A stretch of 22,488 nt of DNA from Chthonomonas sp. UBA6659 (GTDB lineage Bacteria; Armatimonadota; Fimbriimonadia; Fimbriimonadales; Fimbriimonadaceae). This document shows, piece after piece, positions 7,411-14,323 of the stretch (position 1 is the first letter of the stretch; every line of letters begins with the position of its first letter). Location of the stretch: positions 119,335 through 141,822 of the forward strand of contig DKKT01000076.1 in NCBI GenBank assembly GCA_002455425.1, in the 5' to 3' direction. A program made the translations under genes and the position numbers. The notes below the pieces were generated by a model. It was not told the DNA's origin and made no database searches. It saw only the letters and a list, made by a program, of their open reading frames with translations.

Positions 7411-8463
7411 CTACGGACGGCGAGCAAATCCCCCGTCTTCGCGAAGGACCAAGCCGTCCAGTTCGAGCATCGTCAGTTCGGCCAGGACCTCTTCGGGAGA
7501 GAGCTGCGTCTTGAGCACGATCTTCTCGACGGCGAGCGGAGTTGCCTCGAGGGCATGGAGGATTGCGGTCTGGGGTACCGACCGCGCGCTCTCCGACCGT
7601 GCCGGTGCCGGCGCAGGCTCGATTCCGAGGTCGGCCAGAATCTGATGGGGATGGTCGACGAGGGACGCGCCGTCGCGGATCAGGGCGTGGGAGCCTTTGA
7701 ATCCGGGTTGGTCGATGTTCGCCGGTACCACCCAGACCTGGCGCCCCATCTCGGCCGCGGCATGGGCCGTCGACAGGGCACCGGACTGCTCCGGTGCCTC
7801 GACGACGAGCACCCCCGCGGAGAGCGCGGCGATCACGTGGTTGCGCACCAGGAATCGATAGCGACTCGGCTTGATCCCGATCGCGAACGGCGAAAGAAGA
7901 CAGCCCGACTCGCGAATCCGCTCGAACAGCGAGCGGTGCATCGCGGGATAAGCCTGATCGACGCCATGAGCAAGGACGGCGACGGTCGACCCGCCCTCGG
8001 CAAGGCAGCCCTTGTGGGCGGCCGCATCGACGCCGTGGGCACCGCCGCTCACGACGACGATTCCGGACCGGGCGAGCGCTTCGGAGAACTTCATCGCGAC
8101 GGCCTTGCCGTAGGTCGAAGCGCTGCGGGTTCCCACGATCGCGACGGCAGGACGATCGAGGACATCGACGTTGCCGTTAGCGAAGAGCGCGAAAGGGGGG
8201 TTCTTCGAGTCCAACAGGGGCGCGGACATCCGATCCCGCTCGAGAATCTCGACGCCGGCTGCGAGAGCGCTTTCGAGGGCCCTCGGATCGACCCCACGGA
8301 TGCGTTCAAGCTCCGCCGGGGTCAGGCGGGCGCGCGTCGTCAAGAAGCCGATCGGATCCACGCCGGAGCCCACGATCTCCCGGACGATCTGCTCGGCTCT
8401 GAACGCCGACACCTCAGCCGCCAAGAGCGCCTGCCAAAAGGCGGGCGCGAACCCCGCATTCAT
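7411..8463 (-). CDS. dprA: DNA-processing protein DprA
   Basis: 350 residues. DprA binds incoming single-stranded DNA during natural transformation and loads RecA. The Rossmann-like core is clear: VAIVGTRSAS at 107-116, SGGAHGVDAAAH at 139-150, RNHVIAALS at 207-215, SGAL.TAHAAAEMGR at 227-241 and GSHALIRDGA at 257-266. Residues 1-70 are a helical N-terminal region and residues 295-350 a winged-helix-like C-terminal domain (VEKIVLKTQLSPEEVLAEL). The usual RNRIIA motif reads RNHVIA here. The ATG at 8463 has AGGAGA directly upstream, poorly spaced, and CATGCT six bases upstream. No other competence gene is in the window, so natural transformation is suggested but not shown. Confidence 0.93.
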   Translation of the reverse strand: MNAGFAPAFWQALLAAEVSAFRAEQIVREIVGSGVDPIGFLTTRARLTPAELERIRGVDPRALESALAAGVEILERDRMSAPLLDSKNPPFALFANGNVDVLDRPAVAIVGTRSASTYGKAVAMKFSEALARSGIVVVSGGAHGVDAAAHKGCLAEGGSTVAVLAHGVDQAYPAMHRSLFERIRESGCLLSPFAIGIKPSRYRFLVRNHVIAALSAGVLVVEAPEQSGALSTAHAAAEMGRQVWVVPANIDQPGFKGSHALIRDGASLVDHPHQILADLGIEPAPAPARSESARSVPQTAILHALEATPLAVEKIVLKTQLSPEEVLAELTMLELDGLVLREDGGFARRP

Positions 8464-8492
8464 TCTCCTAGCATGGCATGGCGAAAGAAGAA

Positions 8493-8521
8493 GGGTCCCG
8501 GGATCGACGATCCCAGGACCC
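8493..8521 (-). terminator. Rho-independent terminator after the 8543-9202 gene
   Basis: GGGTCC-C-GGGATC (8493-8505) pairs with GATCCC-A-GGACCC (8509-8521), 12 base pairs with one C/A mismatch and a GAC loop. On the minus strand it is followed by TTCTTCTTTC. It sits 22 bases past the stop of the upstream gene and just before dprA. Confidence 0.8.
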
Positions 8522-8542
8522 TGTCCTTTCAGAGAGCCACCC

Positions 8543-9202
8543 CTAGCGGATGCGGACCTGGAGGACGTTGTGCAGGCTTGACCCGCGGAACGAGGCCGTC
8601 AACCGGACGTTCGCGGCGCGGCGCACCCGCTGAGTGCGCACGACGAACGTGACCGATCGCTGGCCGGCCGGAACCGTCACGCTCGCCGGCAACCGAACGG
8701 CCGAGGTGTTGCTCGACCGAAGCGAAATGCGGGCGCCACCGAGGGGCGCGGGAGCACCCAACGTGATCGTGGCGGTCGTCGATGAACCCCCGGCAACGCT
8801 GGCGGTCGCGAGGTCGAAGTCCTCGAAGACCTCCATCGCATTCGTGTAGACCGCGACCACGTTATCCGGGATTTGGGTCGCCCAAAACGCTTCGAGTCCG
8901 TCGAGGACGCGATAGTCGTCGAAGCCCATGAGGAGTTCGTTGCCGTTCTCGTCGAAGGCTCGGAACCGGACGAGGCGATAGCCGAACAGGCCATCGAAGA
9001 TGCCGGACTCTGCGACGACGGTGTACTCGAGGTTGGGCTCGATGTTCTCGTCGATGTAGGCGTTCAGGTCGTTCAGATTCTGCTCAAGCGACTGAGCGTC
9101 GGTGTAGACCACGATGAGGGTCGCGTTGTCATACGATCGCTGGGCAAACGCGCACGGAATGATGGCGAGCAAAGCGGTGAGGGCAAGAAGGGCTCTCTTC
9201 AA
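8543..9202 (-). CDS. Small exported protein with C-terminal Ig-like domain
   Basis: 219 residues, not recognised. The start is a TTG at 9202: GGAGG (9210-9214) lies seven bases upstream and the signal peptide (LKRALLALTALLAII, ending AFA before Gln) begins there. The open frame extends to 9310 but that part is hydrophilic and precedes the Shine-Dalgarno. Residues 21-135 form an acidic mixed alpha/beta region without a motif I know. Residues 136-219 look like a beta-sandwich repeat of the type 'GGarIsLrSSNtSavrlPaSVtVPaGqrSvtFvv.T', found singly or in arrays in extracellular bacterial proteins. The leader is about 190 bases long if the TATAAT at 9400-9405 is the promoter, and a terminator follows the gene. 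Confidence 0.75.
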   Translation of the reverse strand: MKRALLALTALLAIIPCAFAQRSYDNATLIVVYTDAQSLEQNLNDLNAYIDENIEPNLEYTVVAESGIFDGLFGYRLVRFRAFDENGNELLMGFDDYRVLDGLEAFWATQIPDNVVAVYTNAMEVFEDFDLATASVAGGSSTTATITLGAPAPLGGARISLRSSNTSAVRLPASVTVPAGQRSVTFVVRTQRVRRAANVRLTASFRGSSLHNVLQVRIR

Positions 9203-9393
9203 AGCAATACCTCCGAAAACGGGAATAACCGGGCTGGTAGTCGGGGGCTCGGCCGACGTGAGCGAGGGCCTGGAGACCCGAAACTCTGCGTCGACGCGCA
9301 AACCGATCATGCGGCGAACCGGGAACGCGCGGGTTCCCGTCGACTCCGATCTGCCAACGACTCAGATCGCAGTCTGACAACGAGCGACTTGCC
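9203..9393 (-). promoter_or_regulatory. Long 5' leader of the 8543-9202 gene
   Basis: This region lies between a consensus TATAAT (9400-9405, minus strand) and the TTG at 9202, so the leader would be about 190 bases. It holds a 7-bp hairpin, CGGGAAC (9320-9326) with GTTCCCG (9333-9339), and the GGAGG ribosome-binding site. I recognise no known riboswitch. It belongs to the longest gene-free stretch in the window (9203-9472). Confidence 0.35.
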
Positions 9394-9399
9394 TCTCTC

Positions 9400-9405
9400 A
9401 TTATA
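9400..9405 (-). promoter_or_regulatory. Consensus -10 box TATAAT
   Basis: TATAAT on the minus strand is the only perfect -10 consensus I noticed in a gene-free region of this window. No good -35 box lies 16-18 bases upstream. The next start on this strand is the TTG at 9202. Confidence 0.45.
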
Positions 9406-9472
9406 GGCGTGCCCAAACCAAAGACCGCCGGCAATTCTTCCATGATCCACGAAACTCGCAATATTGCCTGAA

Positions 9473-11233
9473 CTACCGCAGGTGAGGGTCGCCCCCGTAA
9501 ATCCAGCCCCATCGGAGCTGAGTCTTGGCCGCATCGTCCTCGGGACTCGGCACGATGCGGGGGACCTTGCGCCATTCCTGAGTCGGTGTCACCACCACAT
9601 CGAAGATTCGTGTGTCCCGCTTGATCCGGAGCGTGAGAGGCTCGTTGGCTTCGACTCGCTTGGCCGCGTTCGTCATCCACACATTGAGAGCGCGGTTGGT
9701 ACGCCCGTCGGGCATCCGGTTCGCGATGCGCATCAGAATGTCGCCGCTTTCGAGGACGCCGCGCCCCGGTCCCCGCGGAGTGCGTACCCGCGGGTAGCCC
9801 TGCTCGCGGTCGGAGTTCCAATCGAAGCCCCAATCGACGAACGGCTCGTCGCGGGTGCCGATCATCAGTCCGACCTTGGCCAGCTGCTCCTCGACCCGGA
9901 TTTCACCCGGCTTGCGCACGACCTGGTTGTAGAATTCGTTCAGGGTCGGCCCCCCGTACCGCACGCATAGGCGCCGTATCCTGTCCTCGTCGAATCCGGG
10001 CTGGAAATCACGATTCTCGGCCCACAAAGCGCGGGCGACATCGTCGAGGGAATGCCTGCCCAGGCTGCGGTACCGGATCTCGATGTCGAGCAGGAGCCCG
10101 ACGACCCAGCCGAGATCGTAGTAGCTGATGAGGTAGCCGTTGCTGTTGCCTCGACCGCCCGCGGCTTCGCCGACCCGGTAAGAGGCGTCGAACGCGCTTA
10201 TTCGAAGGCGGTTCTGGTTCCGCCTGACCGCGTTCACGTTGTTCAGGAGCACGTCGTAGAACGTCTCCTCGCTCTCCCAGCCGAACCGCGCCAACAGCAG
10301 ATTCGAGTAGTAGTCGGTGACCCCTTCGAGCCACCACAGGGCTCCTGTCTTCGGCAGTTGGAGGTAGTCGAACGGTCCCAGTGCGGCGCTTCGAACCCGT
10401 TTCACGTTCCACAAGTGGAAGAACTCGTGGGAAAGCAAGTGGACGACGCTCGGGCCGATCCCGCTCCCGAGGGAGATTTGCGTGCTGCTCAGGTGCTCGA
10501 GTCCCCCGGCGCCGTCCGGCGCATCGTTGACCGCGAAGTGCCACACATACTTGTCGTAGGGCATCGCACCCCAAAAAGCGACCTGGGCTTCGGTGATGTG
10601 CCGGCAAGCCTTCGTCAGATAATCGAGGTCGACATCCGCCTTCGCCCGGTTTCGGAGCACGATCTCGTGCAGTTTCCCCTTCACGACGTACGTAGCCTTG
10701 CGAAACGCTCCGGCGCTGACCGGATTGTCGGCGAGCGTATCGTAGTCATGGGCCTTGAAGACGTGGGTTTGACCCGGTACCTCATTGAGTCCGACCGCGA
10801 CCGGCCAGTCCGTATCCAGTCCGAGCAGGCAGGACTCCTGCTTCCGGCCAACGACGTACATGTACGTCGATGGCCCGCTGTAGTGGACGACTCCGTCGAT
10901 CGGCACCGACCCGACACTGTACGTTGCGACGACTTCCTTCAAGCCCTTGGAGTTCACGCGCCAGGTGTTCGCATCGGGTTTCGTGAAGTCCAGGACTTTC
11001 CCGTCACCTTGGGCGGCAAAGTCGGAAACGCCGTTGGCGAAATCGCGGAGAACGTACGCCCCGGGTGCCCATCGCGGCATCTGGAACTCGGTGACCGGTC
11101 CAGTGACGGGGACCTTGACCGTGACAACCAGACGACCCGGATCCGGAACGATCGCCACGGTGTATCCGATCTCGGCGTGGACGACAACGGTCAGGCAAAC
11201 GGAAGCCAGGGCGGCGATAGGGAGTCGCTTCAC
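9473..11233 (-). CDS. Exported M61-family (glycyl aminopeptidase-like) metallopeptidase with PDZ domain
   Basis: 586 residues. Residues 1-20 are a signal peptide ending VHA. Residues about 22-180 fit the M61 N-terminal beta domain. The gluzincin core has GGLEH at 243-247, the zinc motif HEFFH at 269-273 (with LWNVKR after it) and the third ligand Glu303 in WLEGVTDYY. This is the M61 pattern of Sphingomonas glycyl aminopeptidase. Residues about 470-560 form a PDZ domain (RGVLESGDILMRIANR, then an LRIKR strand). It would remove N-terminal residues from peptides outside the cytoplasm. The start is a GTG at 11233 without a Shine-Dalgarno; GAAACT ends six bases upstream. An 18-base inverted repeat lies further upstream. 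It stands alone, with no obvious partner. Confidence 0.9.
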   Translation of the reverse strand: MKRLPIAALASVCLTVVVHAEIGYTVAIVPDPGRLVVTVKVPVTGPVTEFQMPRWAPGAYVLRDFANGVSDFAAQGDGKVLDFTKPDANTWRVNSKGLKEVVATYSVGSVPIDGVVHYSGPSTYMYVVGRKQESCLLGLDTDWPVAVGLNEVPGQTHVFKAHDYDTLADNPVSAGAFRKATYVVKGKLHEIVLRNRAKADVDLDYLTKACRHITEAQVAFWGAMPYDKYVWHFAVNDAPDGAGGLEHLSSTQISLGSGIGPSVVHLLSHEFFHLWNVKRVRSAALGPFDYLQLPKTGALWWLEGVTDYYSNLLLARFGWESEETFYDVLLNNVNAVRRNQNRLRISAFDASYRVGEAAGGRGNSNGYLISYYDLGWVVGLLLDIEIRYRSLGRHSLDDVARALWAENRDFQPGFDEDRIRRLCVRYGGPTLNEFYNQVVRKPGEIRVEEQLAKVGLMIGTRDEPFVDWGFDWNSDREQGYPRVRTPRGPGRGVLESGDILMRIANRMPDGRTNRALNVWMTNAAKRVEANEPLTLRIKRDTRIFDVVVTPTQEWRKVPRIVPSPEDDAAKTQLRWGWIYGGDPHLR

Positions 11234-11267
11234 GCATCCAGTTTCGGGACTCTTATCGCCGTTTCCT

Positions 11268-11285
11268 TCTCGGTCAAGACCGAGA
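11268..11285. promoter_or_regulatory. Perfect inverted repeat upstream of the M61 peptidase, possible operator
   Basis: TCTCGGTC and GACCGAGA flank a two-base centre, a perfect 8-2-8 dyad. On the minus strand it contains TTGACC, five of six bases of a -35 box, with TAAGAG 16 bases further on. The dyad lies 35-52 bases before the GTG at 11233. The geometry suits a repressor or activator site overlapping a -35 box. Confidence 0.4.
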
Positions 11286-11330
11286 GACTCGCTAGTGCGG
11301 GGCCGTGTTACTGACGTTCACGAAGGAAGA

Positions 11331-11360
11331 GGGTCGCGACGAGCAAGCTCGTCGCGACCC
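11331..11360 (-). terminator. Rho-independent terminator after the 11380-11874 gene
   Basis: GGGTCGCGACGAGC (11331-11344) pairs perfectly with GCTCGTCGCGACCC (11347-11360). Minus-strand bases after it are TCTTCCTTCG. It lies about 20 bases past the stop at 11380 and is the strongest hairpin in the window. Confidence 0.85.
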
Positions 11361-11379
11361 CGGTGCGTGTCGGTGACGG

Positions 11380-11874
11380 TTACGGTCGGGTACCGACCTT
11401 GATGTCGCCCCGGGTCAAGTTGCCCGAGAACGAGTAGGTCGTCGCCCCGTCCGTCGACGTGAACGTGAACGAGCACGTGTCCGGATCGCCGGTCGCGCGC
11501 GGGCGTCGCTTGTCTTCGACGGTCGCCGAAACGGTCCCTTCCACGCGGCTGCGGGTGCCGTCCGTGATCGTCACGTAGACGGCCGGACCGCTGAACGTGC
11601 AACTGTTGCCCGTGACCGCGACTTCCGCGGCTCGGCGCATGCCGACTTCGACTCCGCTTCGATTGCCGGTCCGGCGACCGAAGTGGAAATGTCCGCCGAC
11701 GCGGACGTTGCCCGCGTTGTCGGTTCGCTTCTGAACGGCCACGTTGACCATTCCCTTTTCGCCGCTTGCGTTTTCAAGCTGGCCGCCACCGAGGGCCCCT
11801 TCGACGCCGGCGGCGGCGCTGACCGCCATCGCGACGCCGATCAAACCGACCAGGCTCAGATTTCGAAACACCAT
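11380..11874 (-). CDS. Small exported beta-rich protein of unknown function
   Basis: 164 residues, not recognised. The ATG at 11874 has AAGGAG (11882-11887) seven bases upstream. Residues 1-26 resemble a signal peptide (FRNLSLVGLIGVAMAVSAAAG), with cleavage perhaps near residue 22. The mature part is rich in Gly, Thr, Val and Arg, with alternating beta-type patterns and two cysteines (SCTF around residue 94 and TCSF around residue 137) that could form a disulfide. HFHFGRR around residue 62 is a notable His-rich spot. A strong terminator follows. It lies 93 bases after another exported unknown (11968-12555), but each has its own Shine-Dalgarno and no overlap, so an operon is uncertain. There is no PEP-CTERM tail or lipobox. 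Confidence 0.7.
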   Translation of the reverse strand: MVFRNLSLVGLIGVAMAVSAAAGVEGALGGGQLENASGEKGMVNVAVQKRTDNAGNVRVGGHFHFGRRTGNRSGVEVGMRRAAEVAVTGNSCTFSGPAVYVTITDGTRSRVEGTVSATVEDKRRPRATGDPDTCSFTFTSTDGATTYSFSGNLTRGDIKVGTRP

Positions 11875-11967
11875 ATCGTTACTCCTTGCGACTCTGCGCG
11901 TTTTTCTCGCGCCCTCACCAGGATAAACGGGCGAGCTCCAGTGTTTGTTCAGTTCCGATCCCCGGGT

Positions 11968-12555
11968 TTACAGAAGGTAGCGGACCTTGAGTACCGCTTG
12001 GTCGATGCAGAGCCAGAAGTTCCGAAGCGTCTGGGTGCGGAGAACGCGGATGCGGACCATGCCATCGCCGCGCACCATTTTGTCGGTCGACCAGCCACCG
12101 CGGATGACTTCGGAGCCGAAGTTGGTCAGCCAAGTATTGAACCAGCAAGGATCGAAGTTCAGCCAGCGGTTGTTCTGCCAGTCGAACCATTGAACCGTCA
12201 CGGGTCCCGGATAACTGCTCATACGACCTCGGAGCTGGATTTCGAAGCTGTAGAAGTTTCGCCGGGTCGAAAGTCGGAATTCGGTGACGAGCGAAGCCGT
12301 TCGCTTCGTGCCCATCGCAGCATCGCTGACGTCGAGTGTGTTGCCGTCGCGTCCGTCGAGGCTCTCGATCGTCCCCCTCAGTGTCGAACCGTTGGAAACG
12401 TAGAACGAATCGGCAAGCAGCATTTCCGAGCGGAGCGAGGGCCCACCCCATTGGATCGACACGTTGGCACCGCTCTGGGGTGGCGTGAACTGGGCAGTGG
12501 CCGAGGCGACGGTTGCCGAGGCGACGAGCGAGACGAGCGTGAGCTTCGAGATCAT
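11968..12555 (-). CDS. Small exported protein of unknown function
   Basis: 195 residues, not recognised. The ATG at 12555 is supported by a strong AAGGAGG (12563-12569) seven bases upstream and a signal peptide (ISKLTLVSLVASATVASATAQ, cleavage near residue 20). The open frame continuing to 12786 is rejected because that stretch overlaps the divergent MOSC gene and precedes the Shine-Dalgarno. The mature protein is beta-rich, with many Trp, Arg and Ser residues, for example VQWFDWQNNRWLNFDPCWFNTW at about residues 125-146 (quoted here as a landmark of aromatic residues). Cysteines occur near residues 140 and 184. It is divergent from the MOSC gene across 124 bases. It may be an envelope surface protein. 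Confidence 0.7.
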   Translation of the reverse strand: MISKLTLVSLVASATVASATAQFTPPQSGANVSIQWGGPSLRSEMLLADSFYVSNGSTLRGTIESLDGRDGNTLDVSDAAMGTKRTASLVTEFRLSTRRNFYSFEIQLRGRMSSYPGPVTVQWFDWQNNRWLNFDPCWFNTWLTNFGSEVIRGGWSTDKMVRGDGMVRIRVLRTQTLRNFWLCIDQAVLKVRYLL

Positions 12556-12667
12556 GTGTGTTCCTCCTTCCGGGTGGTTGAGAGTCAGGCGACCCTCAAG
12601 CGCCCAGGGATCCTCGAATGCGCCGAACGTCCCAGATGCGGCACCAACCTTACGACGGGCCAGGAAG

Positions 12668-12673
12668 TATCCT
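12668..12673 (+). promoter_or_regulatory. -10 hexamer TATCCT, leaderless start of the MOSC gene
   Basis: TATCCT is followed by six bases (AGGGCC) and then the GTG at 12680. There is no Shine-Dalgarno. The same hexamer and spacing occur before the RidA-family gene. Confidence 0.5.
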
Positions 12674-12679
12674 AGGGCC

Positions 12680-13111
12680 GTGAGTTCCGGACGCGTCGTC
12701 GCCTTGCACGTCAAACCCCAAGCTGGCACCCAGGTTGCGGTTGAGGAGGTGCTGGCGGTCGAAGGGAAGGGGCTCGAGGGGCACAAAGACTTCGGGAGAC
12801 GCCATCGTCAGGTGCTGTTTCTCGCGACGGAGACTCTCGCCGACTTCGGCTACGCTCCGGGCGACCTCCGCGAGCAAATCCTCGTCGAGCTGCCTGGACT
12901 CCAGCAGCTTCCCGCGGGATCCAAGCTCCAGGTCGGCGAAGCCGTCTTCTTCATCGAGGCGGACTGTGAACCCTGTTCGGGGATGGCGGCCCGTCTTGGC
13001 GAAGACGCGACGGAATTCAAGTCCAAGACCGCCGGTCGTCGGGGCATGCTGGCCGGGGTCACCCGAAGCGGTCGGGTTCGGGTCGGCGATGCCGTGGCGG
13101 TGCTTTCGTGA
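12680..13111 (+). CDS. MOSC-domain protein
   Basis: 143 residues, starting at GTG 12680; the open frame goes back to 12464 but that part lies over the divergent gene. MOSC (MoCo sulfurase C-terminal) signs are GLEGHKDFGRRHRQVLFL at 31-48 (family form GleGDrH...rqvsl), LREQILVELPGLQQLPAGSKLQVG at about 63-86 (quoted in part as LREQILVE and GSKLQVG), and a conserved cysteine region CEPC at 96-99. MOSC domains bind molybdenum-cofactor sulfur groups or handle sulfur; small stand-alone versions have mostly unknown substrates. The stop overlaps the next start as GTGA, so it is coupled to a small membrane protein. No molybdenum-cofactor gene is nearby. Confidence 0.82.
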   Translation: MSSGRVVALHVKPQAGTQVAVEEVLAVEGKGLEGHKDFGRRHRQVLFLATETLADFGYAPGDLREQILVELPGLQQLPAGSKLQVGEAVFFIEADCEPCSGMAARLGEDATEFKSKTAGRRGMLAGVTRSGRVRVGDAVAVLS

Positions 13112-13440
13112 GTTCGGGCAAAGATCGAGCCGGGGGTTGGGTCGGCATCCTGACGTTCCTCGTCGGCGTGGCGATGCTCACGGTGACGTTCACGATCGCT
13201 TACGGTCTCTTTCAAGTCCCTCCGGAGAAGGCGCTCGACCTCAAGCCTGACCAGCCCCTGAACGTGAACGATACGGGCCGAGCGATGATCGGCCTCCTAT
13301 TCCGGATCGCGATGCTGCTCGTGATGTGCTGGGTCGGGGCCGTCATCGCGAACAGGGGGATCAAGCTCTACGCTTCCGGGCGTCCGGACGTCAAGGACCC
13401 GTCCGAACCGGTTAAGAAAGAGAACTCAGACGCCGCGTAG
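13108..13440 (+). CDS. Small two-helix membrane protein, unknown function
   Basis: 110 residues, not recognised. The GTG at 13108 overlaps the MOSC stop (GTGA). Two membrane segments are clear: residues about 12-34 (VGILTFLVGVAMLTVTFTIAY) and about 60-82 (IGLLFRIAMLLVMCWVGAVI). The loop between them (VPPEKALDLKPDQPLNVNDTG) is about 25 residues, and the charged C-terminal tail ends KKENSDAA. Its last 15 bases overlap the 3' end of ruvC on the other strand. Coupling to the MOSC gene suggests joint expression; no shared function can be read from the sequence. Confidence 0.72.
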   Translation: MSSGKDRAGGWVGILTFLVGVAMLTVTFTIAYGLFQVPPEKALDLKPDQPLNVNDTGRAMIGLLFRIAMLLVMCWVGAVIANRGIKLYASGRPDVKDPSEPVKKENSDAA

Positions 13441-13893
13441 GGCCCGAGCGATCGCGATCGCGAGCGCATCGGCGACGTCGTCCGGCTTCGGAGTTTCCGT
13501 GAGGCCGAGAAGACGGGTCACCATGAACTGGATCTGTTTCTTGTCGGCCGCCCCGTTGCCGACGACGCCGAGCTTGATCTCGGGCGGGCTCAACTCGCTC
13601 CATGGCAGGTTCCTTTCGGCACCCGCCAGCAGGATCACCCCCACCGCCTTGGCCACGTCCATGGCTGTGCGCTTGTTGACGCTGAAGAACAACTTTTCGG
13701 TTGCGAGAACCGTTGGTTGCTCCTCGTCGATGAGCGCAAGGAGACCCTCGTGAAGCAGGAGGAGGCGGTCGGAAATCCCGATGCGGGGGGTTTCGATCAG
13801 CCCGTACCGACCGGGCACGAGGCGTGATCCCTCACGAGTCACGAAACCGTAGCCCATCCGCTCCAACCCGGGATCGACTCCCAGCACCTTCAC
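13426..13893 (-). CDS. ruvC: Holliday junction resolvase RuvC
   Basis: 155 residues. RuvC cuts Holliday junctions symmetrically during recombination, working with the RuvAB helicase. The acidic active site is complete: Asp7 in GVDPGLERMGYG, Glu66 in TEKLFF, and Asp139 and Asp142 in PDDVADALAIA, matching E. coli Asp7, Glu66, Asp138 and Asp141. The length is near the usual 160-175. The start is a GTG at 13893 with no Shine-Dalgarno; CAGAAT ends six bases upstream. ruvA and ruvB are not beside it. It is divergent from the RidA-family gene across 38 bases, and its 3' end overlaps the membrane-protein gene by 15 bases. Confidence 0.95.
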   Translation of the reverse strand: MKVLGVDPGLERMGYGFVTREGSRLVPGRYGLIETPRIGISDRLLLLHEGLLALIDEEQPTVLATEKLFFSVNKRTAMDVAKAVGVILLAGAERNLPWSELSPPEIKLGVVGNGAADKKQIQFMVTRLLGLTETPKPDDVADALAIAIARALRGV

Positions 13894-13899
13894 GGCCCT

Positions 13900-13905
13900 A
13901 TTCTG
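13900..13905 (-). promoter_or_regulatory. -10-like hexamer CAGAAT before the ruvC GTG
   Basis: On the minus strand CAGAAT is followed by AGGGCC and then the GTG at 13893. It faces the TATCCT of the RidA-family gene, only 14 bases away, so the two promoters would overlap back to back. Confidence 0.4.
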
Positions 13906-13919
13906 CCGCGTCGGTCGCG

Positions 13920-13925
13920 TATCCT
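13920..13925 (+). promoter_or_regulatory. -10 hexamer TATCCT, leaderless start of the RidA-family gene
   Basis: TATCCT is followed by GGTCCG and then the ATG at 13932, the same geometry as at the MOSC gene. No Shine-Dalgarno is present. Confidence 0.5.
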
Positions 13926-13931
13926 GGTCCG

Positions 13932-14315
13932 ATGGAACGCCGCCACGTCAGTTCGGGATCTCCGTGGGAGGTCGAGATCGGCTTCTCCCGGGCCGTCCGG
14001 GTCGGACCGTTCATCGCTGTCTCGGGCACCGTGGCGACCGGGCCGGATGGGGAGCCGGTGAGCCAGGATGTCTACGAGCAGGCTCGCTTCTGCTTCCGGC
14101 GGATTCTCGACGCGATCGCCGAAGCCGGGGGTCGTCACGAAGACGTGGTGCGGGTACGGATGTACGTGACCTCCCGGGAGACGTGGCCTGAAGTGGCCCG
14201 GGCATTCAAAGAAGCCGTCGGATCCGCCCGTCCAGCAGCGACGCTGATCGAAGTATCCGACTTCATCGCACCCGGATTCCACGTCGAGATCGAAGCGGAC
14301 GCGATCGTCAGTTGA
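13932..14315 (+). CDS. RidA/YjgF/YER057c family protein
   Basis: 127 residues, the normal family length. The ATG at 13932 is chosen because the upstream open frame (to 13824) runs through ruvC on the other strand. Family signs are VGPFIAVSGTVA at 24-35, the alpha helix QARFCFRRILDAIAEAGG at about 50-67, VVRVRMYVT at 72-80, and SARPAATLIEVSDF at 98-111, with Arg100 equivalent to the catalytic Arg105 of RidA and Glu120 near the end. RidA hydrolyses reactive enamine/imine intermediates from PLP-enzyme reactions, protecting the cell; other subfamilies have different or unknown roles. It is convergent with the response regulator, eight bases apart. The exact subfamily cannot be told by eye. Confidence 0.88.
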   Translation: MERRHVSSGSPWEVEIGFSRAVRVGPFIAVSGTVATGPDGEPVSQDVYEQARFCFRRILDAIAEAGGRHEDVVRVRMYVTSRETWPEVARAFKEAVGSARPAATLIEVSDFIAPGFHVEIEADAIVS

Positions 14316-14323
14316 TTCGAGCT

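Noticed and set aside
7555..8652. 365-codon plus-strand frame
   Set aside because: It is antisense to dprA and runs through a terminator hairpin; no motif seen.
10052..11314. 420-codon open frame on the plus strand
   Set aside because: It lies antisense to the M61 peptidase, which has a signal peptide and intact zinc motifs. The antisense frame is open because of GC-rich codon bias and shows no domain.
11906..11935. Bulged stem CTCGC(G)CCC / GGGCGAG as a terminator for 11968-12555
   Set aside because: The T-run lies on the wrong side for the minus strand and the stem has a bulge, so termination is not supported.
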